Below are positions 43,072-51,908 of a stretch of DNA of 64,000 nt, piece by piece. Under the pieces are notes generated by a model. It searched no databases and had not been told where the DNA came from. It saw only the letters and a list, made by a program, of their open reading frames with translations. The position numbers and the translations under genes were made by a program. The DNA is from CAWBCR01 sp963787375. Its GTDB lineage: Bacteria; Chloroflexota; Anaerolineae; Aggregatilineales; UBA3940. Position 1 is the first letter of the stretch. Every line of letters starts with the position of its first letter. The stretch spans positions 1 through 64,000 of the forward strand of contig CAWBCR010000013.1 of the NCBI GenBank assembly GCA_963787375.1, written 5' to 3'.

Positions 43072-43695
43072 TGCCTGCCACGCGCTATCCCATCCCTGCC
43101 GAAACAGCCCGCGTCGAGATACGCGTGGTCAACTCGCGGTTCATCGCCACGATTGGCGAGGCGCGCAGCGCCGAGGAGGCCCGCGCTTTCATCGACGGCG
43201 TGCGCGGCGAATTTCACGACGCGACGCATAACGTGTACGCCTTTCGCGCGGGGTACGGGGCATCGGTCACCGAGGGGATGAGCGACGACGGCGAGCCGCC
43301 CGGTACGGCAGGTCGCCCGGCGCTGGCGGTGCTGCGCGGGGCCGACCTGGGCGACGTGGTACTGGTGGTGACGCGCTACTTCGGCGGCACGAAGCTGGGC
43401 ACGGGCGGGCTGGTGCGGGCCTACACCGAATTCGGCGCAGGAGGCGCTGGCAGCGCTGCCCCGCGCTGAGCGCGTCGAGCGGCGGCAGGGGGGCCTGCTG
43501 GTGCCCTACAATCTGTATGAGCAAGTGAGGCGACTGGTCGAATCACACGGGGGCGAGGTGGCCGCCGAAACGTTCGCGGGCGAGGTGACGCTGGAACTGG
43601 TGTTTGCGGTGGACGACTGCGCCGCCTTCGACGCGGCGCTGATGGAGCTTTCGGCGGGCAGGCTGGCGGTCGACTGGCAGGCCGCGCCGCCGTAG
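43071..43695 (+). CDS. yigZ: YigZ/IMPACT family protein, one frameshift
   Basis: About 207 residues after correction. N-terminal UPF0029/IMPACT domain: SRFIATIGEARSAEEA, ATHNVYAFRAG, DDGEPPGTAGRPAL and TRYFGGTKLGTGGLVRAY, then the DUF1949-like C-terminal domain (VPYNLYEQVRRLVES, FAGEVTLELVF). The frame breaks near 43431 in CCGAATTCGG; correcting it joins VRAYT to SAQEALAALPRAERV. YigZ is a conserved cytosolic protein proposed to act in translation-related or proteolytic control; the exact function is unsettled. The start overlaps the response regulator stop. Confidence 0.85.
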
Positions 43696-43699
43696 CGGA

Positions 43700-45028
43700 T
43701 CAGGCCGGCGGCACGGGCAGCTCAAACCAGAAGGTGCTGCCTTTGCCGGGCGTGCTGGTCACGCCTATCCGGCCATCCAGCCTGAGGATGATGTTCTGCA
43801 CAATCGACAGGCCCAGCCCGGTACCGTCGGCGGTCTGGGTGTGAAAGCGCGCGAACATCTGGAAGATCTTCTTCTGGCTCTCCGGGTCGATGCCCAGCCC
43901 ATGGTCCTGCACATCGTAATGGGCGACCGTGCCGCGCACCTCACCGCGAACGATAATGCGTGGGTCAGCCGTGTCGGTGCCCATATACTTAATGGCGTTG
44001 TCGACCAGGTTGGCGACGACTTCCTCAAGCCACGGCCCGACGCCCATCACCGGCGGGGTGCTGCCTGCCATCTCCAGGACGATCCCGCGCTCGGCGATGA
44101 CGTATTCGTAGCGTTCCACCGCCGATTTGATCACGCCTGCCATGTCTACCCTGGCGATCTTCACGTCCGTCTTGCGCAGCTCGGCCAGCAGCAGCAGATT
44201 GTCGACGATGGTCTTCATCTTGAGCGTGTAGGCCTCGATGTGCGACAGGTAGCCGTGCATCTCGTCTGTGACAATCTCGTTAAAATCGGTGTTCAACAGG
44301 TTAGAGTAGCCGAGGATCACCTGCAGCGGGGCCTTCAGACTGTGGGCCACCGTGTGGCTGAACTCATTGAGCTGGCGGACGTAGGCCTCCATCTCGGAGA
44401 TGCTGTCCTCCAACTGTGCGTACCTGTCGGCGTTGTGGATAGCAGTCGCGGCCAGGGTGGCATAGGCGAGAAGCTGTTCGGCGTGCGCCGGCTGGAAGAA
44501 ATCGGGCGTGCGGCTCAGCAAGGTCAGGAAGCCGATCACCTCGCCTTCGACCGCCAGCGGCGCGCCGGCGTAGGCGTGCAGCCAGGCTTTCTCACCATAT
44601 GGATCGTGCCAGCGGTGGGGGTACTCGGCGATGTCGGCGACGATACACGGCTGATTGGTCGTCAGCATCTGCTTGAGGTCATACGTATCGGTAACTGCGT
44701 AGCGCACCTCACGATGCGAGCCGTCGGGGCCGCGTTTCTGGTACCCGCGCGACCGCACGACGCGGGCGAAATCGCCTTCGATGAGAAGCAGACTGGCAGC
44801 GTCGTGCGGGACGACGCGCCCCACGTGATCGACGACGCGGTCAAGCACTGCGTCAAGCTCAAGCGTGCTGTTCAGGGTGATGGCAGACTTGTACAGGGCG
44901 TCAGCCTGGGCGCGCGGTGTGGCCTTCTTGCTGCCGGGCGCGGCACGCGTGGAACGAGCGCGACGGCGTGGGGGGTCGCGCGGTGCCTGCTTATCTGATG
45001 ATCGGCTGCCGTGCTCGTCAGATGCCAT
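43700..45028 (-). CDS. GAF-domain sensor histidine kinase
   Basis: A 442-residue cytosolic kinase: basic low-complexity N terminus (RRRARSTRAAPGSKKATP), a GAF domain at about 50-190 (VDHVGRVVPHDAASLLLIE, ADIAEYPHRWHDPYGE, LAVEGEVIGFLTLLSR), a coiled-coil linker, HisKA with H-box FSHTVAHSLKAPLQVI and an HATPase (EEVVANLVDNAIKYMG, QDHGLGIDP, DGTGLGLSIV). The second half of HisKA is of the cyanobacterial-phytochrome-like SLKAPL type. Convergent with yigZ. No response regulator is adjacent, though the receiver gene at 42555 is within 700 bp. Confidence 0.9.
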   Translation of the reverse strand: MASDEHGSRSSDKQAPRDPPRRRARSTRAAPGSKKATPRAQADALYKSAITLNSTLELDAVLDRVVDHVGRVVPHDAASLLLIEGDFARVVRSRGYQKRGPDGSHREVRYAVTDTYDLKQMLTTNQPCIVADIAEYPHRWHDPYGEKAWLHAYAGAPLAVEGEVIGFLTLLSRTPDFFQPAHAEQLLAYATLAATAIHNADRYAQLEDSISEMEAYVRQLNEFSHTVAHSLKAPLQVILGYSNLLNTDFNEIVTDEMHGYLSHIEAYTLKMKTIVDNLLLLAELRKTDVKIARVDMAGVIKSAVERYEYVIAERGIVLEMAGSTPPVMGVGPWLEEVVANLVDNAIKYMGTDTADPRIIVRGEVRGTVAHYDVQDHGLGIDPESQKKIFQMFARFHTQTADGTGLGLSIVQNIILRLDGRIGVTSTPGKGSTFWFELPVPPA

Positions 45029-45165
45029 CGACGCGCTCCGGGCGGGAGGGCCTGGTCAGTCCTATACGCTATGGAATTGATGCTTTTTCCCTGATCCCGC
45101 GCCCGTTTATACCGCCTTTTGGTCACAACCACAAGAATGCATGGCGGCAGCCCTTACGGGCTCAG

Positions 45166-45957
45166 CTACAGAGTTCCTTTGTACAGCCCGCCGTCGACGG
45201 TCAGCATGATGCCGGTGAGGTAGGACGCCGCTGGCGAGCACAGGAAAGTGGCGACCATCGCGAACTCCTCCGGCGTGGCCATGCGGCCCAGCGCGGCGTT
45301 CGCCATCTGGCTGACGATCTCCTCGTCAAAGGTGGTCCCGTTACGGCTGGCCCGCGCTTCCATCAGGTCGTGGACGCGCGCCGTCTCGATCCAGCCCGGC
45401 AGGATGCTGTTGACGCGGATACCGTCACGCCCCAACTCCAGCGCCAGGTCCTTGGTCAGCCCGGCAACGGCGGGCCGGAGGGTGTTGCTCAATACCAGCT
45501 TTTCGATGGGCTGCTTGACGGCGACTGAACTAATGGTCAGCACCGCGGGCACCGGCGACACCCGCAGGTGCGGAACTGCCGCCCGGATGAGCCGCACCGT
45601 GCTCATCAGGTTGAGGTCAAACGTCAGCAGCCAGTCGCTGTCATCGACGTCCTCGAAGCCGCCGCTGGGCGGGCCGCCCGCGTTGGTCACCAGCACGTCG
45701 AGCCCGCCGTGCTCCTCGATCACTCGCTCGAAGAAGTGGTCGATGTCTTTGGGCACGGTGACGTCGGCCACCACGCCCAGCGCCGCTCGCCCCGTCTCTG
45801 CCTGGATGGCGTCGGTGGCGGCGCTGACGTGCGCCTCGTTGCGCGAGCAGAGCGCCACCAATGCGCCCTCGCGCGCAAGCTGCAAAGCGGTCGCAAATCC
45901 AAGCCCCAGGCTGCCGGCGGCCACGACTGCGACGCGATCCTTCAAATGGAGATCCAA
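45166..45957 (-). CDS. Atypical SDR-family oxidoreductase lacking YxxxK
   Basis: A 263-residue FabG-like Rossmann protein. The glycine motif is AAGSLGLG (one form of GxxxGxG), DNAGG-equivalent is TNAGGPPSGG, and the Ser is in LTISSVAV. At the YxxxK position the sequence reads KLVLSNTLR, so both Tyr and Lys are missing; the same pattern defines a SNxxR-type subfamily, presumably non-classical. The start is TTG 45957 with AGGAG upstream. Substrate is unknown. It is the last gene before the IS200-type element. Confidence 0.85.
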   Translation of the reverse strand: MDLHLKDRVAVVAAGSLGLGFATALQLAREGALVALCSRNEAHVSAATDAIQAETGRAALGVVADVTVPKDIDHFFERVIEEHGGLDVLVTNAGGPPSGGFEDVDDSDWLLTFDLNLMSTVRLIRAAVPHLRVSPVPAVLTISSVAVKQPIEKLVLSNTLRPAVAGLTKDLALELGRDGIRVNSILPGWIETARVHDLMEARASRNGTTFDEEIVSQMANAALGRMATPEEFAMVATFLCSPAASYLTGIMLTVDGGLYKGTL

Positions 45958-46043
45958 AGGCTTTCTCCTGCGGTGGCGACTATGGGATAATCAGGTGGGT
46001 GGTGCATGTCCTTACTTGATTGTCTGTAAATAGGGTACAAACC

Positions 46044-46581
46044 CCTGCCTTTCAGGCAGGCCGTTTTCAACACCGTATTGTCCGTCGTACAATGTGAGCA
46101 TGAGCTATCGAAAGACATCCCACGCTGTTTATGACCTGAAGTACCATCTGGTGTGGATCACGAAGTATCGGAAGCCTGTGCTGAGAGGTGAGATAGCCCG
46201 GCGACTGCGCGAGTTGGTACGACAGACCTGTGCCACGCTGGAGGTGTACATTCTGAGCGGACATGTGGCTGTGGACCACGTCCACCTGTTGGTGTCGGTG
46301 CCGCCTCATGTGTCGGTTAGTGACCTGATGCAGCGTATCAAAGGGCGCAGCAGCCGGAAAATGCTGGAAGAATTCGGCGAATTGAGCCGTCAATTCTGGG
46401 GGCAGCACCTGTGGGCACGGGGCTACTTTGTCGCCAGTTCGGGTAACGTGACCGACGAAGTTATCAAGCAATACATTGAGTCCCAAGGTCAGGAGCCTCC
46501 TGTGGAAGATGACAGCTTCAATATCGGTGAGCTTTAGGCGAGTTTCACTCGCGTCCCAAGCTACCGGCTTCCAGCCGGTAG
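46044..46581 (+). mobile_element. IS200-type insertion sequence
   Basis: A minimal IS200-type element: left-end hairpin CCTGCCT-TTC-AGGCAGG (46044-46060), tnpA, and right-end hairpin CTACCGGCT-TCC-AGCCGGTAG (46561-46581). Actual cleavage points lie a little outside the hairpins and cannot be fixed from one copy. The TTTCAA-17-TACAAT promoter (46065-46093) ends only 6 nt before ATG 46100, so the transcript may be nearly leaderless. No tnpB or accessory gene. Confidence 0.82.
46100..46537 (+). CDS. tnpA: IS200-family Y1 transposase
   Basis: A 145-residue HUH single-strand transposase. The HUH motif is VDHVHLLVSVPP, the catalytic tyrosine lies in VIKQYIESQ in the C-terminal helix, and the KYHLVWITKYRKPVL N terminus is typical of IS200/IS605. 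It cuts and rejoins one DNA strand at the hairpin ends during replication. The GTG at 46094 is a possible longer start. The frame is intact, so the element may be active. Confidence 0.95.
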   Translation: MSYRKTSHAVYDLKYHLVWITKYRKPVLRGEIARRLRELVRQTCATLEVYILSGHVAVDHVHLLVSVPPHVSVSDLMQRIKGRSSRKMLEEFGELSRQFWGQHLWARGYFVASSGNVTDEVIKQYIESQGQEPPVEDDSFNIGEL

Positions 46582-46631
46582 TAGTTGACTTTATTTTATC
46601 ATCGCCTGTCAATCACCCACGCGAATCAAAA

Positions 46632-46661
46632 GGCCCGGCGTCGACTGACAGACGCCGGGCC
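46632..46661 (-). terminator. Intrinsic terminator of the membrane-protein operon
   Basis: Perfect 11-bp stem (GGCCCGGCGTC / GACGCCGGGCC) with 8-nt loop, followed on the minus strand by TTTTGATT. It lies 16 bp after the stop of the 46678-47463 gene. Confidence 0.88.
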
Positions 46662-46677
46662 GCTGCTTCAACGAGGG

Positions 46678-47463
46678 CTAACGATCGCTGCCGCTCAGGC
46701 CGACGAGCAGCCCGATGCCGATCACGATCAGCATCATCGGCGTGAGCAGCGTCCAACTGATGCCCAGCAGCGCCACCACGCCCACGACCACTACCAGCAG
46801 GGACACGACCAGGCTGCCAACAGCCAGCCGTCCGAAGCCGTCTTGCTGCGCCAGCCGCACGGTCGTCAGCAGGCCGCCCAGCGCGGGTAGCAGGATGAAC
46901 AGCCCCCACCAGTTGGGCAGAACCTGCGCCGGGTCGAACCAGCCCAGGTTACGCAGCAGGAAAGCCAGCCCCAGCAGCGTGGCAGACACGCCAAACCAGC
47001 CCAGCCAGGGGCGGTACAGCCGCCCGCGCAGGCGCTCGCCGAAGGCAGGCATCAGCAGGCCGCTGTACAGCGCGCCCAGCCCCGGCAGAATGACGAACAC
47101 CGGCCAGTAAATGGACCACCTGAGGTCCAGCAGGAAAATCAGGGCCACCACCAGCGGGTACAGCCCGCCATAGATGCTGCCGAACACCGCCGCCGTGACG
47201 CGTCCCCGGCGCTGCCACAGCGTGTAGGCGGTGCCGAACGAGCCAATCGCCGGGATCAGGATGAACAGCGCCCACCAGTTACGCACCTGGAACTGCCCCG
47301 ACTGCCGGAGCAAAAAGATGACACCCAGCAGGATCAACACGGCCCCGCCCCACAGCGTGCCGTGGCGGCGCGGCGCTTCGTCGTAATCCTGGCTGTCGTC
47401 CAGCCGCTCGTTCTCCGGTAGCTCGTCGGGTGCGCCCATCACAGAAAGCCTTTCGCTGCTCAT
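46678..47463 (-). CDS. LiaF-like multi-pass membrane protein
   Basis: A 261-residue membrane protein with about seven helices. Two internal segments, RNWWALFILIPAIG and PNWWGLFILLPALG, are near duplicates and each follows a short helix, so the protein looks like a tandem of LiaF/DUF5668-type modules. Start at 47463 is chosen because GGAGG lies 7 nt upstream. Encoded downstream of two related small membrane proteins. LiaF-type proteins inhibit cell-envelope stress sensor kinases in Firmicutes; a similar sensing role is possible but unproven. Confidence 0.8.
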   Translation of the reverse strand: MSSERLSVMGAPDELPENERLDDSQDYDEAPRRHGTLWGGAVLILLGVIFLLRQSGQFQVRNWWALFILIPAIGSFGTAYTLWQRRGRVTAAVFGSIYGGLYPLVVALIFLLDLRWSIYWPVFVILPGLGALYSGLLMPAFGERLRGRLYRPWLGWFGVSATLLGLAFLLRNLGWFDPAQVLPNWWGLFILLPALGGLLTTVRLAQQDGFGRLAVGSLVVSLLVVVVGVVALLGISWTLLTPMMLIVIGIGLLVGLSGSDR

Positions 47464-47535
47464 CACCGCCTCCCCATAGAATAACACATCGGCCCGGCAG
47501 CGCGAGGCTGTCCGGGCCGGGTGACGGTCGTTCGA

Positions 47536-47925
47536 TCAGCGGTTTGTAGTCGTGTTGATGAGCAGCAGCGCGCCAGCCAGGATCAGCATGGCCGGCCACA
47601 GCATCACAGTGTTCAGCCCGAACAGGAAGAAGACCGCCATTGCGGCAATCACGCCGCCGATAATCAACTGGCGGCGGGCCTCACCCTCGAACTGCTGGCC
47701 ATTGGCCTGGTAGCTCTGGTATCCCTTGTTCAGGATCATCGCCGCCGGGATCAGCATGAACAGCGCCCACCAGTTCAGGTTGAACCAGAACAGGTGGATA
47801 CCCATATTGTCCAGCAGGAGCATGCCGCCGACAATCACCAGCGCCATACCGACCCACAACGCGTTGCTCTGCGAGCCATGTCGCGCAGCGTATGGACGTT
47901 CGTTGACCGGAAGATTCTCACTCAT
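47536..47925 (-). CDS. LiaF-like membrane protein
   Basis: A 129-residue membrane protein with about three or four helices. Its core FNLNWWALFMLIPAAMIL matches the repeated NWWALF module of the next gene, so it is a one-module relative. Start MSENL at 47925 has GAGAGG upstream; an in-frame start ten codons earlier is less likely. Same operon direction and spacing (72 bp) as its neighbours. Function inferred only from family resemblance. Confidence 0.78.
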   Translation of the reverse strand: MSENLPVNERPYAARHGSQSNALWVGMALVIVGGMLLLDNMGIHLFWFNLNWWALFMLIPAAMILNKGYQSYQANGQQFEGEARRQLIIGGVIAAMAVFFLFGLNTVMLWPAMLILAGALLLINTTTNR

Positions 47926-47978
47926 CTGACCTCTCTCGCTTTCCTCTTTAATCACTTATCTGAAATTCATTCAATGCG

Positions 47979-48212
47979 CTAGAACAACCCGCGTAAGATC
48001 AGCAGGATGCCCAGCAGCCCCAGCGGCACGCCGACGATGGCCCCGACGACGGTGAGGCTCAGCGCCACGCCTGCGATCAGCAGGGCTAGGCCCAGCACCA
48101 CGCCAATCAGCCGCCCCGTCAGCTCGATGATCAGCACCACCAGCCGCCACACGGCCACGAAAGGCCATAACAGTAGCGGAGTCCGGTTGTGCCTGTGTCT
48201 TGCCTGTTCCAT
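47979..48212 (-). CDS. Small membrane protein
   Basis: A 77-residue membrane protein: a basic N terminus (MEQARHRHNRT) and two long hydrophobic stretches (about residues 13-35 and 38-75, VVLGLALLIAGVALSLTVVGAIV). No family recognised. It is the first gene of a three-gene membrane operon on the minus strand, 53 bp before the 47536-47925 gene. Its size and position suggest an accessory to the LiaF-like proteins. Confidence 0.65.
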   Translation of the reverse strand: MEQARHRHNRTPLLLWPFVAVWRLVVLIIELTGRLIGVVLGLALLIAGVALSLTVVGAIVGVPLGLLGILLILRGLF

Positions 48213-48371
48213 CGCGTCTCAGTCTCCTTGCACCCAATACAACTCTGTCAATCCCATTCCACAAGAATATACGCGCGATGCCGGTTCGCGGTTGCACGGC
48301 GGCATCGCGAAAGCTGCGCTATACTCTGCCTGTCCAGACACGCGCAAAGAGATGAGGTAGAAAAGGGGCCT

Positions 48372-49908
48372 ATGGCGGTCGCAACCAAAATCGACAAAGA
48401 CAAAGTCCGCGAGGCGCTGACGATCCCGATCAGCAACCCGATCACCGGGAAGGTGGTCGGCGAGGTGCCACGCTGCACGCCCGACGAGGTGATCGCCGCC
48501 GTGCAGCGCGGGCGCGAGGCGCAGCCGGGCTGGGCGGCGCTGCCGTTCCGCCAGCGCGCGCGGGTGATCAAGCGCTTCCACGACATGATCCTCGACCGGC
48601 GCGAAGAGCTGTTCGACGTGATCCAATCCGAGATCGGGCAAGTCGCGCCGCGACGCGTTCGTGGAGCTGTTCGCCGTGGCGTCCGAGGCACGCTACTACG
48701 CCTATCACGGCGGGCAGGCGCTGCGGCCCCGGCGCGGCGGTCCGGGCATCCCGCTGCGCGAGCGGACAAAGATCATCTACCGCCCGGTGGGCGTGGTGGG
48801 CATCATCAGCCCGTGGAACTTCCCGTTCATCCTGGCCGCCGCCGACGCCATCCCGGCGCTGCTGGCCGGCAACAGCGTCGTGCTGAAGCCCGCCAGCAAC
48901 ACGCCGCTGACCGCCATCTGGCTGCGCGACCGGCTGGCCGACTGCGGGCTGCCGTACGGCGTGTTCGAGGTGGTCACCGGGCCGGGCAGCGCGCTGGGCA
49001 ATACGCTGATCGACCACGTCGACTTCGTGATGTTCACCGGCAGCACCGAGATTGGCCGCAAGGTGGCGGAGCGCGCCGCCCACCGGCTGATCCCCTTTAA
49101 CATGGAACTGGGCAGCAAGAACGCAGTCGTGGTGCTGCCCGATGCGAACGTCAAACACGCCGCGCACTTCATCGCCGAGGGGACGTACAACAACAGCGGG
49201 CAGGTGTGTATCAATTTCGAGCGCGTGTATGTCGACAGGCGGGTGTACGACACGTTTGTCGACGAGCTGATCCGGCAAACGGAAGCGCTGAGGCTGGGGG
49301 CCGACACCACCTACAACACCGACATCGGCTCGCTGATCAGCGCGGAGCAGTTCGAGAAGGTGCAGCAGCACGTGGACGAGGCCGTCGCGGGGGGCGCGCG
49401 GGTGCTGACCGGCGGTAGGTCGCGCCCCGACCTCGGCCCGTACTTCTACGAGCCGACCATCCTGGCCGACGTGACACCCGGCATGGCCGCCTACGGCGAG
49501 GAAACGTTCGGGCCGGTGCTGTGCGTCTACAGGGTGGACAACCTCGACGAGGCGGTGCGCCGCGCCAACGACACCCGCTACGGCCTGCACTTCGCCGTCG
49601 CCACGCGCGACCGGCACCTGGGCGAGCAGGTCGCCGCGCGGCTCGACGCGGGCACGGTGGCCGTCAACGACAGCTACGTGGTGTGGGCGGCGATGGGCGC
49701 GCCGCTGGGCGGCTTCAAGGAGAGCGGCATCGGGCGGCGGCACGGCCCGGACGGCATCCGGCGCTTCACCGAGGTGCAGACCATCCTGACGAATCAAACC
49801 TACTGGCAGGTGGGCAGCGGTAAGACGGCGCTGTCGTTCAGCGATGGGCTCGCCAACCTGCTGGCGTTCGCGCTGCGGGTGTGGCGGCACATCCCGTTTG
49901 TGCGCTAG
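48372..49908 (+). CDS. Aldehyde dehydrogenase family protein, one frameshift
   Basis: Conceptual length about 510 residues. Family motifs: PWNFPFILAAADAIPALLAGNSVVLKPA, cofactor loop FTGSTEIGRKV, catalytic Cys in YNNSGQVCINFERVYV, and catalytic Glu in MELGSKNAV (normally ELGGK; here Ser replaces the second Gly). C-terminal end FKESGIGRRHG then a hydrophobic tail (LANLLAFALRVWRHIPF) suggests membrane association, as in fatty-aldehyde or succinate-semialdehyde-like enzymes. One extra G near 48637 breaks the frame; removal joins SEIGKSRRDAFVELFAV. Oxidises an aldehyde to the acid with NAD(P); the substrate is unknown. Confidence 0.86.
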
Positions 49909-50012
49909 GCTGCATTCCCTCCCCGGAGTCTGATCGGCAGCGCCGCGTGATCCACCAAGTGGTGAAGTTCATCCCCTTTATGTGACAGCAGTCGAACAAT
50001 CAAGGGCCTCCT

Positions 50013-50031
50013 CCGCGACTGAACGTCGCGG
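50013..50031. repeat. Short hairpin, copy B
   Basis: CCGCGAC-TGAAC-GTCGCGG, 7-bp stem, followed by CTGTCGG. It matches the hairpin at 40156-40174 in layout (CCGCGAx, TGAA, xTCGCGGCT). Confidence 0.6.
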
Positions 50032-50050
50032 CTGTCGGCCCCTGTGCGGC

Positions 50051-50079
50051 TTGAACGTCCCCCTGGCTCACGCTATAAT
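50051..50079 (+). promoter_or_regulatory. Consensus promoter of the metal ABC transporter operon
   Basis: TTGAAC (50051-50056), 17-bp spacer, TATAAT (50074-50079). A weak dyad, GTGATACTG to CTCATTCAC at 50092-50112 with 4-bp GTGA/TCAC ends, lies just after the expected start site and could bind a metal-responsive repressor. Confidence 0.75.
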
Positions 50080-50143
50080 CCGAAAACTCAAGTGATACTG
50101 TGTCTCATTCACATGATGGGGCAGTAATGAAGAGGAGCCCTTC

Positions 50144-51013
50144 ATGGCGCTCAACCTGACAACCTACGGACGCCATCACACGGCTGTGCCGGTCCCCGGC
50201 GAAGCGGCGCTGGCCATCGATGGTCTGACGTTCAGCTACCCTGGCGCGCCCGTCCCGGCGCTGGAAAAGGTCGGGCTGACGGTCGTGCCCGGCGAAAAGC
50301 TGGCGCTGGTCGGGCCGAACGGCGCGGGCAAGTCGACGCTGATCAAGCTGATCGCGGGGCTGGAACGCACGCAGCAGGGCGAGATCCGGGTTTACGGGCA
50401 CCCGCGCGGGGCATGCCACCATCGCATCGGCTACGTGCCGCAGCGCGGCGACGTCGACTGGCGCTTCCCGGTGACGGTCGAGCAGGTGGTGATGATGGGC
50501 CGCTACGCGCACCTGGGCTGGTTCAAACGGCCCCGGCCTACCGATCACGACGCAGTGGCGCACGCGCTGGAGCAGATGGCGCTGGCGGACCTGGCCAAAC
50601 GGCAGATCGGCGAGCTTTCCGGCGGGCAGCAGCAGCGGGTGATGCTGGCCCGCGCGCTGGCGCAGGAGGCCGACCTGCTGCTGCTCGACGAGCCGCTCAA
50701 CAACCTCGACGTGCCCACGCAGGAATTGATCTTCCACGTGCTGGAGGCACTCGCGGTTGGCGGCAAGACGGTGATCGTCAGCACACACGACCTGGGCATC
50801 CTGCCGATCCACTTCAGCCGGGCGGTGTTCCTGGACCGGCGCGTGGTGGCCGACGGCCCGGTGCGCGAGGTGCTGACCGCTGAGACGCTGGCCCGCGCCT
50901 ACGGCGTGCGGCTGTGCACCGACTGTCCCGACGAGGAGAACACCATGCCAGTCGAGGCGCTGCTGCGCGCGGCGAACGGCCAGCGCGCCGCCGAAGCCGA
51001 ATCGCAGGGCTGA
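50144..51013 (+). CDS. Metal ABC transporter ATPase (Mn/Zn/Fe type)
   Basis: A 289-residue ABC ATPase of the ZnuC/MntB/TroB group: Walker A GPNGAGKST, Q-loop VPQRGDVDWRFPVTV, signature LSGGQQQRVMLARAL and Walker B LLLLDEPLNNLD. GDVDWRFP after the Q-loop and the VMMGRYAHLGW region are typical of metal-chelate and divalent-metal importers. The stop is followed 3 bp later by the permease start, so the two genes form an operon. The substrate-binding lipoprotein gene is not adjacent. Confidence 0.92.
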   Translation: MALNLTTYGRHHTAVPVPGEAALAIDGLTFSYPGAPVPALEKVGLTVVPGEKLALVGPNGAGKSTLIKLIAGLERTQQGEIRVYGHPRGACHHRIGYVPQRGDVDWRFPVTVEQVVMMGRYAHLGWFKRPRPTDHDAVAHALEQMALADLAKRQIGELSGGQQQRVMLARALAQEADLLLLDEPLNNLDVPTQELIFHVLEALAVGGKTVIVSTHDLGILPIHFSRAVFLDRRVVADGPVREVLTAETLARAYGVRLCTDCPDEENTMPVEALLRAANGQRAAEAESQG

Positions 51014-51016
51014 GAG

Positions 51017-51908
51017 ATGTTCGAAACGGCGCTTAACTTCCTCATCCAGCCGTTTACGTTTGCCTTCATGCAGCGCGGGCTGATCGCCGGGCTGATGGTC
51101 GGCGTGACGTGCGCGGTGCTCAGCGCGTTCGTGGTGTGGCGCGGCATGGCGTTCGTCGGCGACGCGATGGCGCACACGGTGCTGCCGGGCGTGGTGGTCG
51201 CCTTCCTCAACGGGATGAACCTGTTCACCGGGGCGCTGGTGGCCGGCGTGCTGACGGCGCTGGGGATCGGCTGGTTCAGCCGCGACCGCGAGATGCGCGA
51301 GGACACGGCCATCGGCGTGATGTTCTCCGGGTTCTTCGCGCTGGGTATCCTGCTGCTAAGCCGCGTCAACTCGACGCGCGACCTGACGCACATCCTGTTC
51401 GGCGACATCCTGGGCGTGTCGGTGGCGGACCTGTGGATCATCGCGGCGGTGTCGGCGGTGGTGCTGGTGATGGTCGCACTGTTCTACAAGGAACTGGTCG
51501 TTACCTCGTTCGACCCCGGCCACGCGGTGGCCATCGGCCTGTCGCCGGAGCTGATCCGCTATGGGCTGCTGATCGTGCTGGCGCTGACGGTCGTCTCGGC
51601 GATACAGGCAGTGGGCGTGGTGATGGTCATCGCGCTGCTGGTGACGCCCGCCGCGGCGGCGTCGCTGCTGGCGCGGCAGCTTCCGCGCATCATGGTGCTG
51701 GGCGCGCTGTTCTCGACTGCTGGCGGCGCTGGTGGGGCTGTACGCCTCGTACTACGCCAGCGTCGCGTCGGGCGCGGCTATCGTGCTGACGCTGACGGGC
51801 ATCTTCCTGCTGACGTTCGTGTTCGCGCCCAAGCGCGGCCTGCTGTGGCGCGGGCGGGCACAGCGGAGGGCGGGGACGAGCCCTGCCCCTACAACGGACG
51901 CGGCGTGA
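51017..51908 (+). CDS. Metal ABC transporter permease, one frameshift
   Basis: About 296 residues, eight or more helices, the ZnuB/MntC-type permease: MAFVGDAMAHTVLPGVVVAFL, REDTAIGVMFSGFFALGILL, SFDPGHAVAIGLSPELI and VVMVIALLVTPAAAASLLA are family segments. The frame breaks near 51717 in TCGACTGCTGG; correction gives LLAALVGLYASYYASVASGAA and a stop at 51906-51908. It would move a divalent cation (Mn, Zn or Fe) across the membrane with the ATPase just upstream. The 3' end overlaps the convergent Ddn-like gene by 20 bp. Confidence 0.87.
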
